A stretch of 64,000 bases of DNA from Thermoanaerobaculia bacterium (GTDB lineage: Bacteria; Acidobacteriota; Thermoanaerobaculia; Multivoradales; JAGPDF01), in contig JAGPDF010000001.1 of assembly GCA_018057705.1 (NCBI GenBank), positions 115,503-179,502 of the forward strand, read 5' to 3'. The notes under the pieces are model-generated. The model was not told the DNA's origin. It did no database searches and was given only the letters and a program-made list of their open reading frames with translations. The position numbers were made by a program, and so were the translations under genes. Below, one piece after another: positions 16,516-25,616 of this stretch (positions are counted from its first letter, which is position 1; the number at the start of each line of letters is the position of its first letter).

Positions 16516-17664
16516 GTGCCGGACGATCCCAGGAAAGGCGCCTCCGGCGCCCAGGCCATCGGCGCGCGGGCGCGCAAGTTCCCCTGTCCGCAGTGCGGCG
16601 CCGATGTCGTCTGGCATCCGGGCTCGAAGCGTCTGCGCTGCGATTACTGCGGCTATCAGCAGGAGGTCGCGCCGGCGGGCGCAGCGCACGCCGGCGCCGC
16701 TGCGGCGCGAGGTGCGACCGACCCGGCCTCCGGCGCGCCAGTGGCTTCAGCGGCACGGTTCGTCGGCGAACGCCAGTTGGCCGACGGCCTGGCGCGGGGC
16801 GGCGATCTGGGCTGGGGCGCCGAAAGGAAGGCGGTGCGCTGCACGAAGTGCGGCGCCCTCGAGACCTTCGAGCCCGGCGTCGCCGCCAGGGCCTGCGGCT
16901 TCTGCGGCTCGCCGGCGGTCGTCGAAGCGCCCGTCGACGCCAACCTGGTGCGTCCCGAAGGGGTCCTCCCCTTCACCGTGGCGAAAAACGACGCCTTGCA
17001 GCGCTTCCGCAGCTGGCTCGGATCGCTTTGGTTCCGCCCGGGGAATCTCAAGGAGCGCGCCACGGTGAGCGGCATCCAGGGGATCTACATCCCATTCTGG
17101 ACCTTCGACGCCGACAGCCGTTCCGACTGGACTGCCGAGGCGGGCTACCGGCGGGGCAGCGGCAAGAACGCCCGGGTCGAATGGCGGCACGCTTCGGGCA
17201 CCCTGGATCATCGCTTCGACGACCTGCCACTTCCGGCTTCGCAGGGCCTCGATGCCGCCACGGCGCGTGAGATCGAGCCGTTCCCGACCGCGGAGTTCGT
17301 CGCCTACGACCCGAGCTATCTCTCGGGCTTCCTCGCCGAAGAGTACGCAGTCGGTCTTGCGGAAGCACAGACGCTCGCCCGGCAGCGCATGGACGCGACC
17401 TTGCGCGAGGCCTGCCGCGCCGAGGTTCCCGGCGACGAGTGCCGCAACCTCCGGGTGTCGACGCAGTACTCGCAATGGCACTACAAGAGCGGCCTCGTGC
17501 CGGTCTGGATCGCCGCCTACGTCTACCAGGGCAAGAGCTTCCGGTACGTCGTGAACGGCGCCACCGGCAAGGCGACCGGCACGGCACCCTGGAGCTGGGT
17601 GAAGATCGGCTTCGCCGTCCTCGCCGCCCTCATCCTCGTCGGCATCATCCTCAGCAACAGCTAG
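16516..17664 (+). CDS. TFIIB-type double zinc-ribbon protein with C-terminal membrane anchor (YdjG-like)
   Basis: This 382-residue protein carries two zinc ribbons: FPCPQCGADV...LRCDYCGYQQ near residues 30-55, and VRCTKCGALE...ACGFCGSPAV near 110-140. A conserved beta-rich region follows, including GIQGIYIPFWTFDADS. One membrane segment lies at the C-terminus (about 357-379, IGFAVLAALILVGIIL). The domain order matches B. subtilis YdjG, partner of an SPFH protein in a membrane-stress module. It starts with GTG 22 bases after the SPFH gene, so the two likely form an operon. Its stop and that of the opposite gene share the bases CTAG. Confidence 0.8.
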   Translation: MPDDPRKGASGAQAIGARARKFPCPQCGADVVWHPGSKRLRCDYCGYQQEVAPAGAAHAGAAAARGATDPASGAPVASAARFVGERQLADGLARGGDLGWGAERKAVRCTKCGALETFEPGVAARACGFCGSPAVVEAPVDANLVRPEGVLPFTVAKNDALQRFRSWLGSLWFRPGNLKERATVSGIQGIYIPFWTFDADSRSDWTAEAGYRRGSGKNARVEWRHASGTLDHRFDDLPLPASQGLDAATAREIEPFPTAEFVAYDPSYLSGFLAEEYAVGLAEAQTLARQRMDATLREACRAEVPGDECRNLRVSTQYSQWHYKSGLVPVWIAAYVYQGKSFRYVVNGATGKATGTAPWSWVKIGFAVLAALILVGIILSNS

Positions 17665-19568
17665 ACGTTTTTCCGCAACTCCGCCACGAGCGCGCCCAGC
17701 TGGTCCGCCGCGACCGGGCGGCGAAAGGCCGCGCCCTGGGCGAGATCGCAGCGATGCAGGCCGAGCCAGGTGAGGTCGAGCGCCTCGTCGACCTGCTCGG
17801 CGATCGAGACCGCCTTCATCTGCCGCGCCAGGGCGATCAGCCCGGAGGCGAGCGCGCCGGACGCCGGAGAGGTTCTCGCTTTGTGCAGCAGGTAAGGATC
17901 GAGCTTCCAGCCGCTCCAGGCGACCTCCGTGAGCGCCTCGAGTGGCAGATTCCCCGCGCCGACTCCCGAAAGCTCGAGGCGCAGCCGTTCGCCGGCGAGC
18001 GCGGCGAGGCGGCTCGCCAGGGCGCCGGCATCGCGCTCCAGCACCTGCACCGGGATCTCGAGTGCGACCGACTCCGGCGGCAGCCGCTCCCCTGCCAGCA
18101 ACTCGGCCACCGTGCCGACGAAGCCCTCAGTGGCGAGTGCCGCCGCCGCGACCGGAAGGGAGAGCCGCGTCGGCGCCGGCAGGTCGCGCGTGGCGCGCGC
18201 GAAGTCGCCCAAGGCATTGCGCACGTACCAGCGCAGGATCCCCGGCACCATGCCGGCACGCGAGGCCGCTCGCCAGAGGTCGGCGGCACCGGCGCGCGCT
18301 CCGCCCGGGCGCTTCCAGGCCAGGCGCGCCGTCAGTCCGGTCCAGCGCCGCGAGCTGACCTCGAAGTACGGCTCCCAGAGAAGCTCCAGCTCGTCGAGCC
18401 TGGGCGCACTCTCGGGCCCGGCCGCGGTCGCAGATGCACTGGAGATCCGCGAGGTGTCGACGCGCAGATTCGCCGAGTAGATGCGGAAGCCGTCCCCGCC
18501 GGCAGCGCGCGCCGCGCGCATCGCGACCTCGGCGTTGGCGAGCAGCATCGCGCCCTGCGAGCCGTCCCAGGGGAAGACACCGACGCCGACGGAGACCGTC
18601 AGGGAAATCGCCTGGCCGTCGAATTCGAAGCTCCTCCGACCCTCTTCCCGGAACCGCCCGGCGAGCCGCGACGCCTCGTCGGCGTCGTCGCCCATGCGCA
18701 CGAGGAGAGCGAAGCAGTCGCCTTCGAGCCGCGCCGCGAGATCGCCGCGGCGCAGCGCCTTCTGCAGGCGGCGGGCGAGGCCCGCGAGCAGGATGTCGCC
18801 GAGGCGCGAGCCGTAGCGCTCGTTGATGTCGAGGAAGCGGTCGACGTCGATCAGCAAGAGAGCGAAGCGGGTGCTGTCGGGATCCGAGGCCCCTATGAGG
18901 TCGCGGAGCATGCGCTCGAAGAGCTGCCGGCCCGGGAGCTGCGTGAGCGGATCCACCCAGCGCTCGTGCGCCGAATCGGTGGCGGCGGAGCGCATGGCAT
19001 CCCGCGCCCGCGCCGCGCGCTCGACCGCGAGACCGGCGAGCGAAGCGAGGAGCTCGAGCACCTTGACGCCACGCGGCCCAGGGCGCTTCCTCTCCGGATG
19101 AAAGAGACAGACGACGGCGATGAAGGCGCCAGAGTCGTCGCCACCGACAGCGCGGATCGCCGCCGACCAGCAGGATTCGAGCCCGGCGTCGCGCGCCGCG
19201 GCGTGAATCGGCGCGAAGGCGGGCTCTTCACTCATCGCAGCACAGAAATCCGGGGCACCGGAGGCGAGCGCCCGGAAAACGGATCTCCCGGCAGTGATGG
19301 TGAGTCCGGAGAGCGCCGCGGCGAAGCTCGCCGGCAGCGCGGCGTCGGCAAGTACGACGAGGCGCGCCGCGGCCTCGTCCAGCGTGAGGATCGCGCAACC
19401 GACACCGGCGAACCGCTCCGCTGCGATGCGGCAGATCTCCGCCGCCACCTCGCGCCCGGGGACGCCGTCGCCCAGCAGTTGCAGGATCCGGCTCTGCGCC
19501 GCGAGCACCGAATACGACAATCCCTGCTCATCGAGGCCGATCGGCTGACGCGAGAGTAGCGGCGACAT
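17661..19568 (-). CDS. GAF-GGDEF-EAL protein with degenerate catalytic motifs
   Basis: This 635-residue protein has an N-terminal GAF-like sensor domain (about 20-185), then a GGDEF domain (about 200-370) and an EAL-type domain (about 375-630). The GGDEF signature has become LEGDCFALLV (EGDCF at 282-286), and the EAL motif region reads GLTARLAWKR, so neither cyclase nor phosphodiesterase activity is expected. It may instead bind c-di-GMP or GTP as an effector, or act through protein contacts. The ATG at 19568 is chosen because TAGCTT lies seven bases upstream. No membrane segment is evident, so it should be cytoplasmic. Confidence 0.85.
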   Translation of the reverse strand: MSPLLSRQPIGLDEQGLSYSVLAAQSRILQLLGDGVPGREVAAEICRIAAERFAGVGCAILTLDEAAARLVVLADAALPASFAAALSGLTITAGRSVFRALASGAPDFCAAMSEEPAFAPIHAAARDAGLESCWSAAIRAVGGDDSGAFIAVVCLFHPERKRPGPRGVKVLELLASLAGLAVERAARARDAMRSAATDSAHERWVDPLTQLPGRQLFERMLRDLIGASDPDSTRFALLLIDVDRFLDINERYGSRLGDILLAGLARRLQKALRRGDLAARLEGDCFALLVRMGDDADEASRLAGRFREEGRRSFEFDGQAISLTVSVGVGVFPWDGSQGAMLLANAEVAMRAARAAGGDGFRIYSANLRVDTSRISSASATAAGPESAPRLDELELLWEPYFEVSSRRWTGLTARLAWKRPGGARAGAADLWRAASRAGMVPGILRWYVRNALGDFARATRDLPAPTRLSLPVAAAALATEGFVGTVAELLAGERLPPESVALEIPVQVLERDAGALASRLAALAGERLRLELSGVGAGNLPLEALTEVAWSGWKLDPYLLHKARTSPASGALASGLIALARQMKAVSIAEQVDEALDLTWLGLHRCDLAQGAAFRRPVAADQLGALVAELRKNV

Positions 19569-19575
19569 CCCGGTC

Positions 19576-19581
19576 AAGCTA
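19576..19581 (-). promoter_or_regulatory. -10-like hexamer TAGCTT, 7 nt before the ATG at 19568
   Basis: On the minus strand TAGCTT is followed by seven bases and ATG with no Shine-Dalgarno sequence, the same geometry as at other leaderless candidates. Confidence 0.45.
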
Positions 19582-19698
19582 ACACAGGGTGCGAGCCGCC
19601 AGGTGCGAGAACCGCCGGCACGCCGGGCCGTATGTTCATCCGAGGCGCTCGCCGTGGTAGCTTGCCGCACCTTTCCGCCTGCCAGGGAGAATCGCATC

Positions 19699-21318
19699 AT
19701 GCGACGACGGAGTCCGACCCCTGCATTCCTTCTCACCCTCTTCGCGCCAGCGCTCGTCCTGGCCGGCGCGCCGGCCGGCGTCGACGTCGCAGCATTGCGA
19801 TCGCACGCCGAGTTTCTCGCCGACGACAGCCTCCGCGGGCGCGACTCCGGCAGCCCCGAGTATGCGATCGCGGCCCGCTACGCCGCGACCCGGTTCGCCT
19901 CCTACGGGCTCGAACCCGGCAACGGCGAGAGCTTCTTCCAACCGGTGCGATTCGCCGAGGCGCAGGTCCAGAAATCCACTGTCGTCGCACGCCGGGGCGG
20001 GCGCCGCGCCGAGCTTGCGGGGCTCGCGGACTACCTGATCTTCGGCGGCATGACCCAGGAGAAGGGCAGGGTCTCGGCCGACGTCGCCTTCGTCGGCTAC
20101 GGCATCGATGCCCCCGAGCTCGACCGGCGCGACTACGAAGGCGTCGACGTGCGCGGCAAGATCGTGCTGCTGGTCAAGGGCGCTCCGGCGAGCTTCCCCA
20201 CCGACCAGCGGGCGCACTACTCGTCGACCCGTCTCAAGGCGGAGCTCGCGGAACGCCGGGGGGCGATCGGAATTCTCATCGTGCGCGACCGCAGCGAGGA
20301 GGCGCGCATTCCATGGCGGCGCGTCCAGTCCTACGCCGACCGTCCGCGGACCGCGTGGGTCGCCGAGGACGGCGCCATAAAGGACGCCTTCCCGGGCATC
20401 GCCTTCTCGGCGCTCCTGTCGCGGGAGGGAGCCATGAAGCTCCTCGACGGCACCGCCGACTCGCTCGACAGCCTGCTCGACTCGGCGGAACGTCTCGACT
20501 ACCGCTCCCGTTCGCTGCCGGTGAAGCTCGACGTCACCTTCGAGAGCCGGCTGTCGCGCTCCGAGAGTCCGAACGTCGCCGCGATCCTGCCCGGCTCCGA
20601 CCCGGCGCTCCGCGGCGAGTACGTCGTCGTCTCGGCGCATCTCGACCACGTCGGTGTCGGCCGAGCGGTCGAAGGCGACACCATCTACAACGGCTTCTAC
20701 GACAACGCGCTGGGCAGCTCCATCCTGCTCGAGACCGCGCGTGTCGCCGCCACCGCCGCCCTTCGCCCCCGGCGCTCGATCCTCTTCCTCCTGGTGACGG
20801 GAGAGGAGCGCGGCCTCCTCGGCTCGGACTTCTTCGCCCACCACCCCACGGTCCCGGCGGGCGCGCTGGTCGCCGACGTCAATGTCGACATGCCGCTCCT
20901 CCTGGCGCCGGCCGCGGATCTCGTCGCCTTCGGTGGCGAGCACAGCTCACTCGGAGCGCTCGCCGAGGCGGCGGTCGCCGCGCACGGCTTTACCCTGATC
21001 CCCGATCCGATGCCGGAAGAGGTGATCTTCGTCCGCTCCGATCAGTACTCCTTCGTACGCCAGGGGGTGCCTTCGATCTACCTGACGGCGGGCTCCGGCA
21101 CGGTCGGCGGGGGCGATGCCCAGGCGAAGGCCAGCGGCGAGTTTCTGGCGCGGCACTACCACCAGCCGAGCGACGAGATCGAGCTCGGCGCCGACTGGGA
21201 TTCCGCGGCCCGCTTCACCGCCGCCCAGGCGGATCTCGTCCGGGCCATCGCCGACGCCGACGCCCGACCGACCTGGAACGCCGGCGACTTCTTCGGCGAG
21301 ACGTTCGGCAGGAGGTAA
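19699..21318 (+). CDS. Secreted M28-family zinc peptidase with PA domain
   Basis: This 539-residue protein has a signal peptide (residues 1 to about 23, PAFLLTLFAPALVLAG) and a PA-type insert (VAFVGYGIDAPELD...). The M28 aminopeptidase domain carries the co-catalytic zinc ligands: VSAHLDHVG (His, Asp), NGFYDNALGSS (Asp), VTGEERGLLGS (Glu-Glu pair), DVNVDMP (Asp) and RHYHQPSDE (His). The family removes N-terminal residues from peptides. The ATG at 19699 follows AGGGAGA and begins the signal peptide, so it is preferred to upstream codons. It is probably periplasmic or secreted and works with the S9 peptidase in protein degradation. Confidence 0.92.
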   Translation: MRRRSPTPAFLLTLFAPALVLAGAPAGVDVAALRSHAEFLADDSLRGRDSGSPEYAIAARYAATRFASYGLEPGNGESFFQPVRFAEAQVQKSTVVARRGGRRAELAGLADYLIFGGMTQEKGRVSADVAFVGYGIDAPELDRRDYEGVDVRGKIVLLVKGAPASFPTDQRAHYSSTRLKAELAERRGAIGILIVRDRSEEARIPWRRVQSYADRPRTAWVAEDGAIKDAFPGIAFSALLSREGAMKLLDGTADSLDSLLDSAERLDYRSRSLPVKLDVTFESRLSRSESPNVAAILPGSDPALRGEYVVVSAHLDHVGVGRAVEGDTIYNGFYDNALGSSILLETARVAATAALRPRRSILFLLVTGEERGLLGSDFFAHHPTVPAGALVADVNVDMPLLLAPAADLVAFGGEHSSLGALAEAAVAAHGFTLIPDPMPEEVIFVRSDQYSFVRQGVPSIYLTAGSGTVGGGDAQAKASGEFLARHYHQPSDEIELGADWDSAARFTAAQADLVRAIADADARPTWNAGDFFGETFGRR

Positions 21319-21380
21319 CCCGCCTCAGCGGGTGCCGGTCATCGAGCCGCCGCAGCGCCCGTCACGCCGGCGGCATCGAC

Positions 21381-24146
21381 TCAATTGGCGGGATGGGCGC
21401 CATCGGCTTCGCCGGAGGGCGTCGCCCCATCGAACGACATCAGCCAGATGTCCGACTCGTCGGTTTCGTCGATCCAGACCATCCACTTGCGATCGCGGGA
21501 CAGTCCCAGTCCGCGCAACCGGTGACTCGGCGCCGCGCGCACCAACTCGCGCGGCGTCGCTCCGGGCGCATCGATCGCGAGAATCGCCCCCGGCGTGTCG
21601 AGGACCAGGCGGCCGTCGTTGCCGAGCAGACGCACCTTGCCATCGGTCCGGGCCATCGTCGCCGGCCCCTCCCAGGACCGCCAGCGACCGTCGGCGACGG
21701 AGTAGAGCGCGATCGCGTTGGCCTTGCCGCCGCTGCGGAGCTGGCCGGCGAGCCAACGGTCATCGGGCGAGAACGAGGCGGGATAGAAGTTGTCTCCCGC
21801 GACGGGCGGCACGAGCGCGCGGGAGCTTTCGGGCTCGAACGACGGACCGAGCTCGACGAGGTACGAGCCTCCGGCGCCGCCGTAGGCGACCTTCCGCCCA
21901 TCCGACGAAAGGACCGGTTCGGCCGTCGCGCCAGCGCCATGCTCGATCCCGCGCAGGCCGCCGCCATCGGCCCGAATGAGCCCCATCCCGCCCGCGAAGC
22001 GGCTGGACTGAAAGATGAGGTGCAGACCGTCGGGAGCCCAGGTGCCCTGCCGGCTGCGGAACGGGCCGTCGGTGACCTGGCGGAACGAACCGTCGGCGAA
22101 GCGGGTCACGAACAGCTGCTGCGGAGGATCGGTCGAAGAGAGCACGGCGCGCTCGGCGTGCGGATCGAGGTCGACGTCGTTGACTTCCATCGCGCCGGCG
22201 GGGATCGCGACCGGCGGGCCGATGAGGACGCCGCGCGCCGAGTCGATCGGAGCGCGGAAGACGTTCGTCCGGATGTTGCGATCGACGAACACCATGCGCC
22301 GGCCGTCGCGCGACCGCGAGAGCCAGCCGGCCCAGCTCGTCGGGGCGGTGACCGGCTCGGGATCGCCGAGCCGCCGGCCGCTCGCCTCGTCCAGCGCGAT
22401 CCGCCAGATGTTGAAGGTGCCGCCGCGCGAGCTCGCGAAGTAGAGGTACTTGCCGTCGGCCGACCAGAGGGGGTTCCAGTCGATCGCCGCGTCGTCGGTG
22501 AGTCGGACGCCCTGCCCCGTCTCCGCCTGGCTGCCGTCGGCCGCGACCGTCCAGAGATCGCGCTGGAACGAATCCCCGGGGAGGCCCCAGAACGCGATCC
22601 GCTTTCCCGATGGTGACCACGCAGGATGCATCGCGTCGCCCCGGCTGACGAGTCGCTTCGCGCCCGATTCGACCTCGATCGCCCAGAGCTCGGCCGTGTT
22701 CGGGCGATTCCACGGGCGCTCCGTCCGCGACGTCGCGACCACGACTTCGCGGCCGTCCGGCGACCACGCGGGGTGATGCCCGAAGTCGGCGATCCGCCGC
22801 GCGTTCTCGCCGGTCGCTCCCATGACGAAGAGACCCCCGCCCTGACATTCGGAGCGATAGGCGATCCGCAGGCCGTCGGGCGAGAACGCCGGGTCGCGAT
22901 CGCTCGCAGGACAGTCGCCGGTGAGAAGGATCGCGGTCTGCCCGTCGACGCGTTGCAGAAACAGATCCTCCTGTCCGTCGACCCGCTTCTCGTAGACGAG
23001 CGAGCCGCCGTCGGGCGAGAGCGACGGCGCGCCTTCGCCGCCGGGCAGGCGGGTGAGCTGGCGGAAGGTCGGCACAGGGAGCGCGTTCGCGGCGCTTGCG
23101 CCACTCGCGGCACCGGATACCGTCGCGCCGCGGAAGACCAGAAAGCCGAGTCCCAGGCCCGCGAGCGCCGCCACGAGCGCGGTGCCGACGAGCGGCCAGC
23201 GAACAGAGCGGTCTGCGCCGGGGCTCAGGGCTTTCGCCGTGGCGGTCGACGAGGTTCCGGACGACGTGCCGGACGAACTGCCGCCCACCGCATCACGCAG
23301 GGCGAACGCCAGGTCGCGCGCCGACTGGAACCGCTCGCCGGGAGCCTTCTCGAGGCAGCGGCGGAGGACGCGATCGAGCGCCGGCGGGATCTTCGCCGCG
23401 AGGAGGTCGAGCTCCGGCGGCTCCTCCCTGAGAATCGCCGACATCGTCTCGACCGCCGAATCGCGCGCGAACGCCCGCCGTCCCGCGAGCAGCTCGTAGA
23501 GGATCACGCCGAGCGCGAAGAGATCCGAGCGCGCATCGGCGGTCTGGCCCTTCACCTGCTCCGGCGCCATGTAGCCGACGGTGCCGAGGACGGTACCGGG
23601 CTCGGTCCCCGGTGCGCCGGGACCCATCGTGGTGGCGCCCAGGAGCTGACTGTGGCTCTCCGCGCTCACTTGCTGTCTGGCGAGTCCGAAGTCGAGGATC
23701 TTCACCCGCCCGTCGGCGAGCAGGAAGACGTTCTCGGGCTTCAGATCCCGGTGGACGATGCCGCGCTCGTGCGCCGCGGCGAGCCCGGCGGCGATCTGCG
23801 CCGTGACCTCCACGGCCTTGCGCGCCGGAGTGGCGCCGCCACTCAGATGCTCGCGGAGCGTCTCCCCGAGGAGCAGCTCCATGACCGCGAACGCCTGGTC
23901 ACGCTCCCGGCCGACGTCGTAGATGGCGAGGATGTTGGGATGGGAGAGCGCGGCGACAGCCTTCGCCTCGCGCTCGAAGCGGGCCAGCGCGTCAGCGTTC
24001 GCCGCGAGCTGCGGCGGCAGAACCTTGAGCGCGACATCGCGATCGAGCCGCCCATCGCGCGCCCGATAGACCTGCCCCATCCCCCCAGAACCGAGCTCAC
24101 CCAGGATCTCGTACGACCCGAGGCGATCTCCGACCGCAAGCGTCAT
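21381..24146 (-). CDS. Membrane Ser/Thr protein kinase with TolB-like beta-propeller
   Basis: This 921-residue PknB/Hanks-type kinase has its domain in about the first 280 residues: Gly loop LGSGGMGQVYRARD, Lys41 in DVALKVLPP, catalytic loop VHRDLKPENVFLL (Asp134) and DFG at 152-154. A Ser/Thr-rich linker and one membrane segment follow (about 315-338, VGTALVAALAGLGLGFLVF). The large C-terminal region is built of PD40/WD40-like blades (repeated FSPDG, SPDGG and WSPDGREV), as in TolB-type propellers. The propeller should face the periplasm as a sensor. The ATG at 24146 is preceded by GGGGGAGG, and TAGAGT about 30 bases upstream may be the -10. Confidence 0.93.
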   Translation of the reverse strand: MTLAVGDRLGSYEILGELGSGGMGQVYRARDGRLDRDVALKVLPPQLAANADALARFEREAKAVAALSHPNILAIYDVGRERDQAFAVMELLLGETLREHLSGGATPARKAVEVTAQIAAGLAAAHERGIVHRDLKPENVFLLADGRVKILDFGLARQQVSAESHSQLLGATTMGPGAPGTEPGTVLGTVGYMAPEQVKGQTADARSDLFALGVILYELLAGRRAFARDSAVETMSAILREEPPELDLLAAKIPPALDRVLRRCLEKAPGERFQSARDLAFALRDAVGGSSSGTSSGTSSTATAKALSPGADRSVRWPLVGTALVAALAGLGLGFLVFRGATVSGAASGASAANALPVPTFRQLTRLPGGEGAPSLSPDGGSLVYEKRVDGQEDLFLQRVDGQTAILLTGDCPASDRDPAFSPDGLRIAYRSECQGGGLFVMGATGENARRIADFGHHPAWSPDGREVVVATSRTERPWNRPNTAELWAIEVESGAKRLVSRGDAMHPAWSPSGKRIAFWGLPGDSFQRDLWTVAADGSQAETGQGVRLTDDAAIDWNPLWSADGKYLYFASSRGGTFNIWRIALDEASGRRLGDPEPVTAPTSWAGWLSRSRDGRRMVFVDRNIRTNVFRAPIDSARGVLIGPPVAIPAGAMEVNDVDLDPHAERAVLSSTDPPQQLFVTRFADGSFRQVTDGPFRSRQGTWAPDGLHLIFQSSRFAGGMGLIRADGGGLRGIEHGAGATAEPVLSSDGRKVAYGGAGGSYLVELGPSFEPESSRALVPPVAGDNFYPASFSPDDRWLAGQLRSGGKANAIALYSVADGRWRSWEGPATMARTDGKVRLLGNDGRLVLDTPGAILAIDAPGATPRELVRAAPSHRLRGLGLSRDRKWMVWIDETDESDIWLMSFDGATPSGEADGAHPAN

Positions 24147-24223
24147 GCCTCCCCCACTTCCACTTCAGAATCGAGGTCGGACTCTAGCGCAGGAGCCGGC
24201 CGTCCTCTCGGCGAGAAATATGG

Positions 24224-24303
24224 GTGACAGTTACCTGATTTCCCCAGGTTGCGAGACGCGGACTCGCTGACACCCTGCACGGGAAATCAGGTAACTGTCA
24301 CCA
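24224..24303. repeat. Intergenic palindromic repeat, core GTGACAGTTACC (element 1)
   Basis: A perfect 22-base inverted repeat (24224-24245 and 24282-24303) has arms beginning GGTGACAGTTACCTGATTTC, separated by 36 bases. It lies between the kinase start and the end of the Rieske gene. The same GTGACAGTTACC core forms the arms of the element at 61382-61481, while the flanking arm sequence and the loops differ. This looks like a REP-type element family. No associated REP-tyrosine transposase is in the window. Confidence 0.8.
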
Positions 24304-24320
24304 GTTTTTCCCCACCGCGC

Positions 24321-25451
24321 TCAGGCGCGCCGCAGGCGGGACGCAGGATTGTCGACGCCGAGCGCGCGCAGGTACTGGCGGTCGAAGGCGGCGAGCTGGC
24401 TTTCGAGCTCGGAGTAGGGGCCGGGCTCCCAGGCTCGGGAGCTGACGCCTTTGTAGGCATCCACGCAGAGCTGCCAGTCCTGGCGATTCGTCAGATCCCA
24501 GAAGTCGATCGCCGGCTGCGGGTCGAAGCCCGGGGCGGAGATCGCCTCGGGGTGGAAGTACCAGTCGCAGCGGATGCGGGTGCGGTCGATGGCGAGCGGC
24601 TGGGCGCGGTGGACGAGGACGTAGTCGGGGTGGAACGAGAGGAAGGCGCCGGGGAAGAGCGTGTAATAGAAGACCCGGCCGCGCTCGGCGTCGGTGAGCT
24701 CGGCGAACGGCGCCGCGCAGCGCTCGCCGTGCATCGTCATGCTCCCCTCCGGATTCGACATCCACATCGGCCCGCCCAGCACGGCGCCCTCGTCGAGATC
24801 GTTCTCGGTGTTCTTGTAGGGCGTCAGCTTGTTCAAATGCGGGTGCACGTTCGGGCAGTGGTAGCACTCGCTGTAGTTGTGGAAGAAGAGCTTCCAGTTG
24901 GCTTCGACCTCATAAGTGGTCTGGTGCACCGAACGGAGCTCCTCGACCCTCCAGTGCGCGAACTTCCCCGTCAATGCGCCGAACGCCTCGGCGAACGGCA
25001 CCGGCTCTTCGGCGAGGTTCACGAACAGGAATCCCCGCCATTCGGCGAGCGCCGCTCGCTTCAGGCCGTGCTCGGATTTCTCGAACCCCTGGACTTCCTG
25101 CATGCCCGGAGCCGCCTTGAGCGCGCCGTCGAAGCCGTAGGTCCAGGCGTGGTACGAGCACTGCAGACCGCCCTTCACCTGGCCGTGGGCTTCCGTGCAC
25201 AGGCGCGTGCCGCGGTGGCGGCAGAAGTTGTGGTGGGCGTGGATCCTGCCTGTGGCATCACGGACCACCATGACGCTCTCGCGGTCGACCTCGAAGAGGA
25301 AATAGCTGCCGGCCTCCGGCAGCTCGGAGACGTGCCCGGCGAGCAGCCAGTGCCGGCCGAAGATCCGTTCGCGCTCCTGGGCGAAGATCTCCGCCGAGGT
25401 GAAGTACTCGCCCGCGAGGGTGTGCTGTCCGAACGATGTGCGCTGCTTCAT
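24321..25451 (-). CDS. Rieske non-heme iron oxygenase, alpha subunit (GbcA/choline-monooxygenase-like)
   Basis: This 376-residue ring-hydroxylating-type oxygenase has a Rieske [2Fe-2S] site, NFCRHRGT...QCSYHAW (Cys77, His79, Cys98, His101). The mononuclear iron site has NYSECYHCPNVHPH (His198, His203) and a C-terminal Asp in DFWDLTNRQDW. The ECYHCPNVHP form is typical of enzymes acting on quaternary amines such as glycine betaine, carnitine or choline rather than on aromatic rings. It needs a reductase, and none is adjacent. The ATG at 25451 is preceded by GAGAGGAAGG. It is divergent from the GcvT/flavoprotein operon, 165 bases away, which suggests a shared pathway. Confidence 0.9.
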   Translation of the reverse strand: MKQRTSFGQHTLAGEYFTSAEIFAQERERIFGRHWLLAGHVSELPEAGSYFLFEVDRESVMVVRDATGRIHAHHNFCRHRGTRLCTEAHGQVKGGLQCSYHAWTYGFDGALKAAPGMQEVQGFEKSEHGLKRAALAEWRGFLFVNLAEEPVPFAEAFGALTGKFAHWRVEELRSVHQTTYEVEANWKLFFHNYSECYHCPNVHPHLNKLTPYKNTENDLDEGAVLGGPMWMSNPEGSMTMHGERCAAPFAELTDAERGRVFYYTLFPGAFLSFHPDYVLVHRAQPLAIDRTRIRCDWYFHPEAISAPGFDPQPAIDFWDLTNRQDWQLCVDAYKGVSSRAWEPGPYSELESQLAAFDRQYLRALGVDNPASRLRRA

Positions 25452-25616
25452 GACCGCCTTCCTCTCCGTCTGCCTGGGCACCGACCCGGCGCCCGACCGC
25501 TCGGCGATGTTCCAGAACCAGTTTCAAGCCCTACCCTGAAGATCGAATTTCCGCCGGCCGCGATGATATTCTGACCTCCGCATTTCGAGCCAATCCCGAG
25601 CCCAGACAAGAGACCG

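Noticed and set aside
19632..22616. Plus-strand open frame of nearly 1000 codons across the M28 and kinase genes
   Set aside because: It crosses the ends of two real genes on opposite strands and reads as Arg/Ala-rich noise, a frame shadow.
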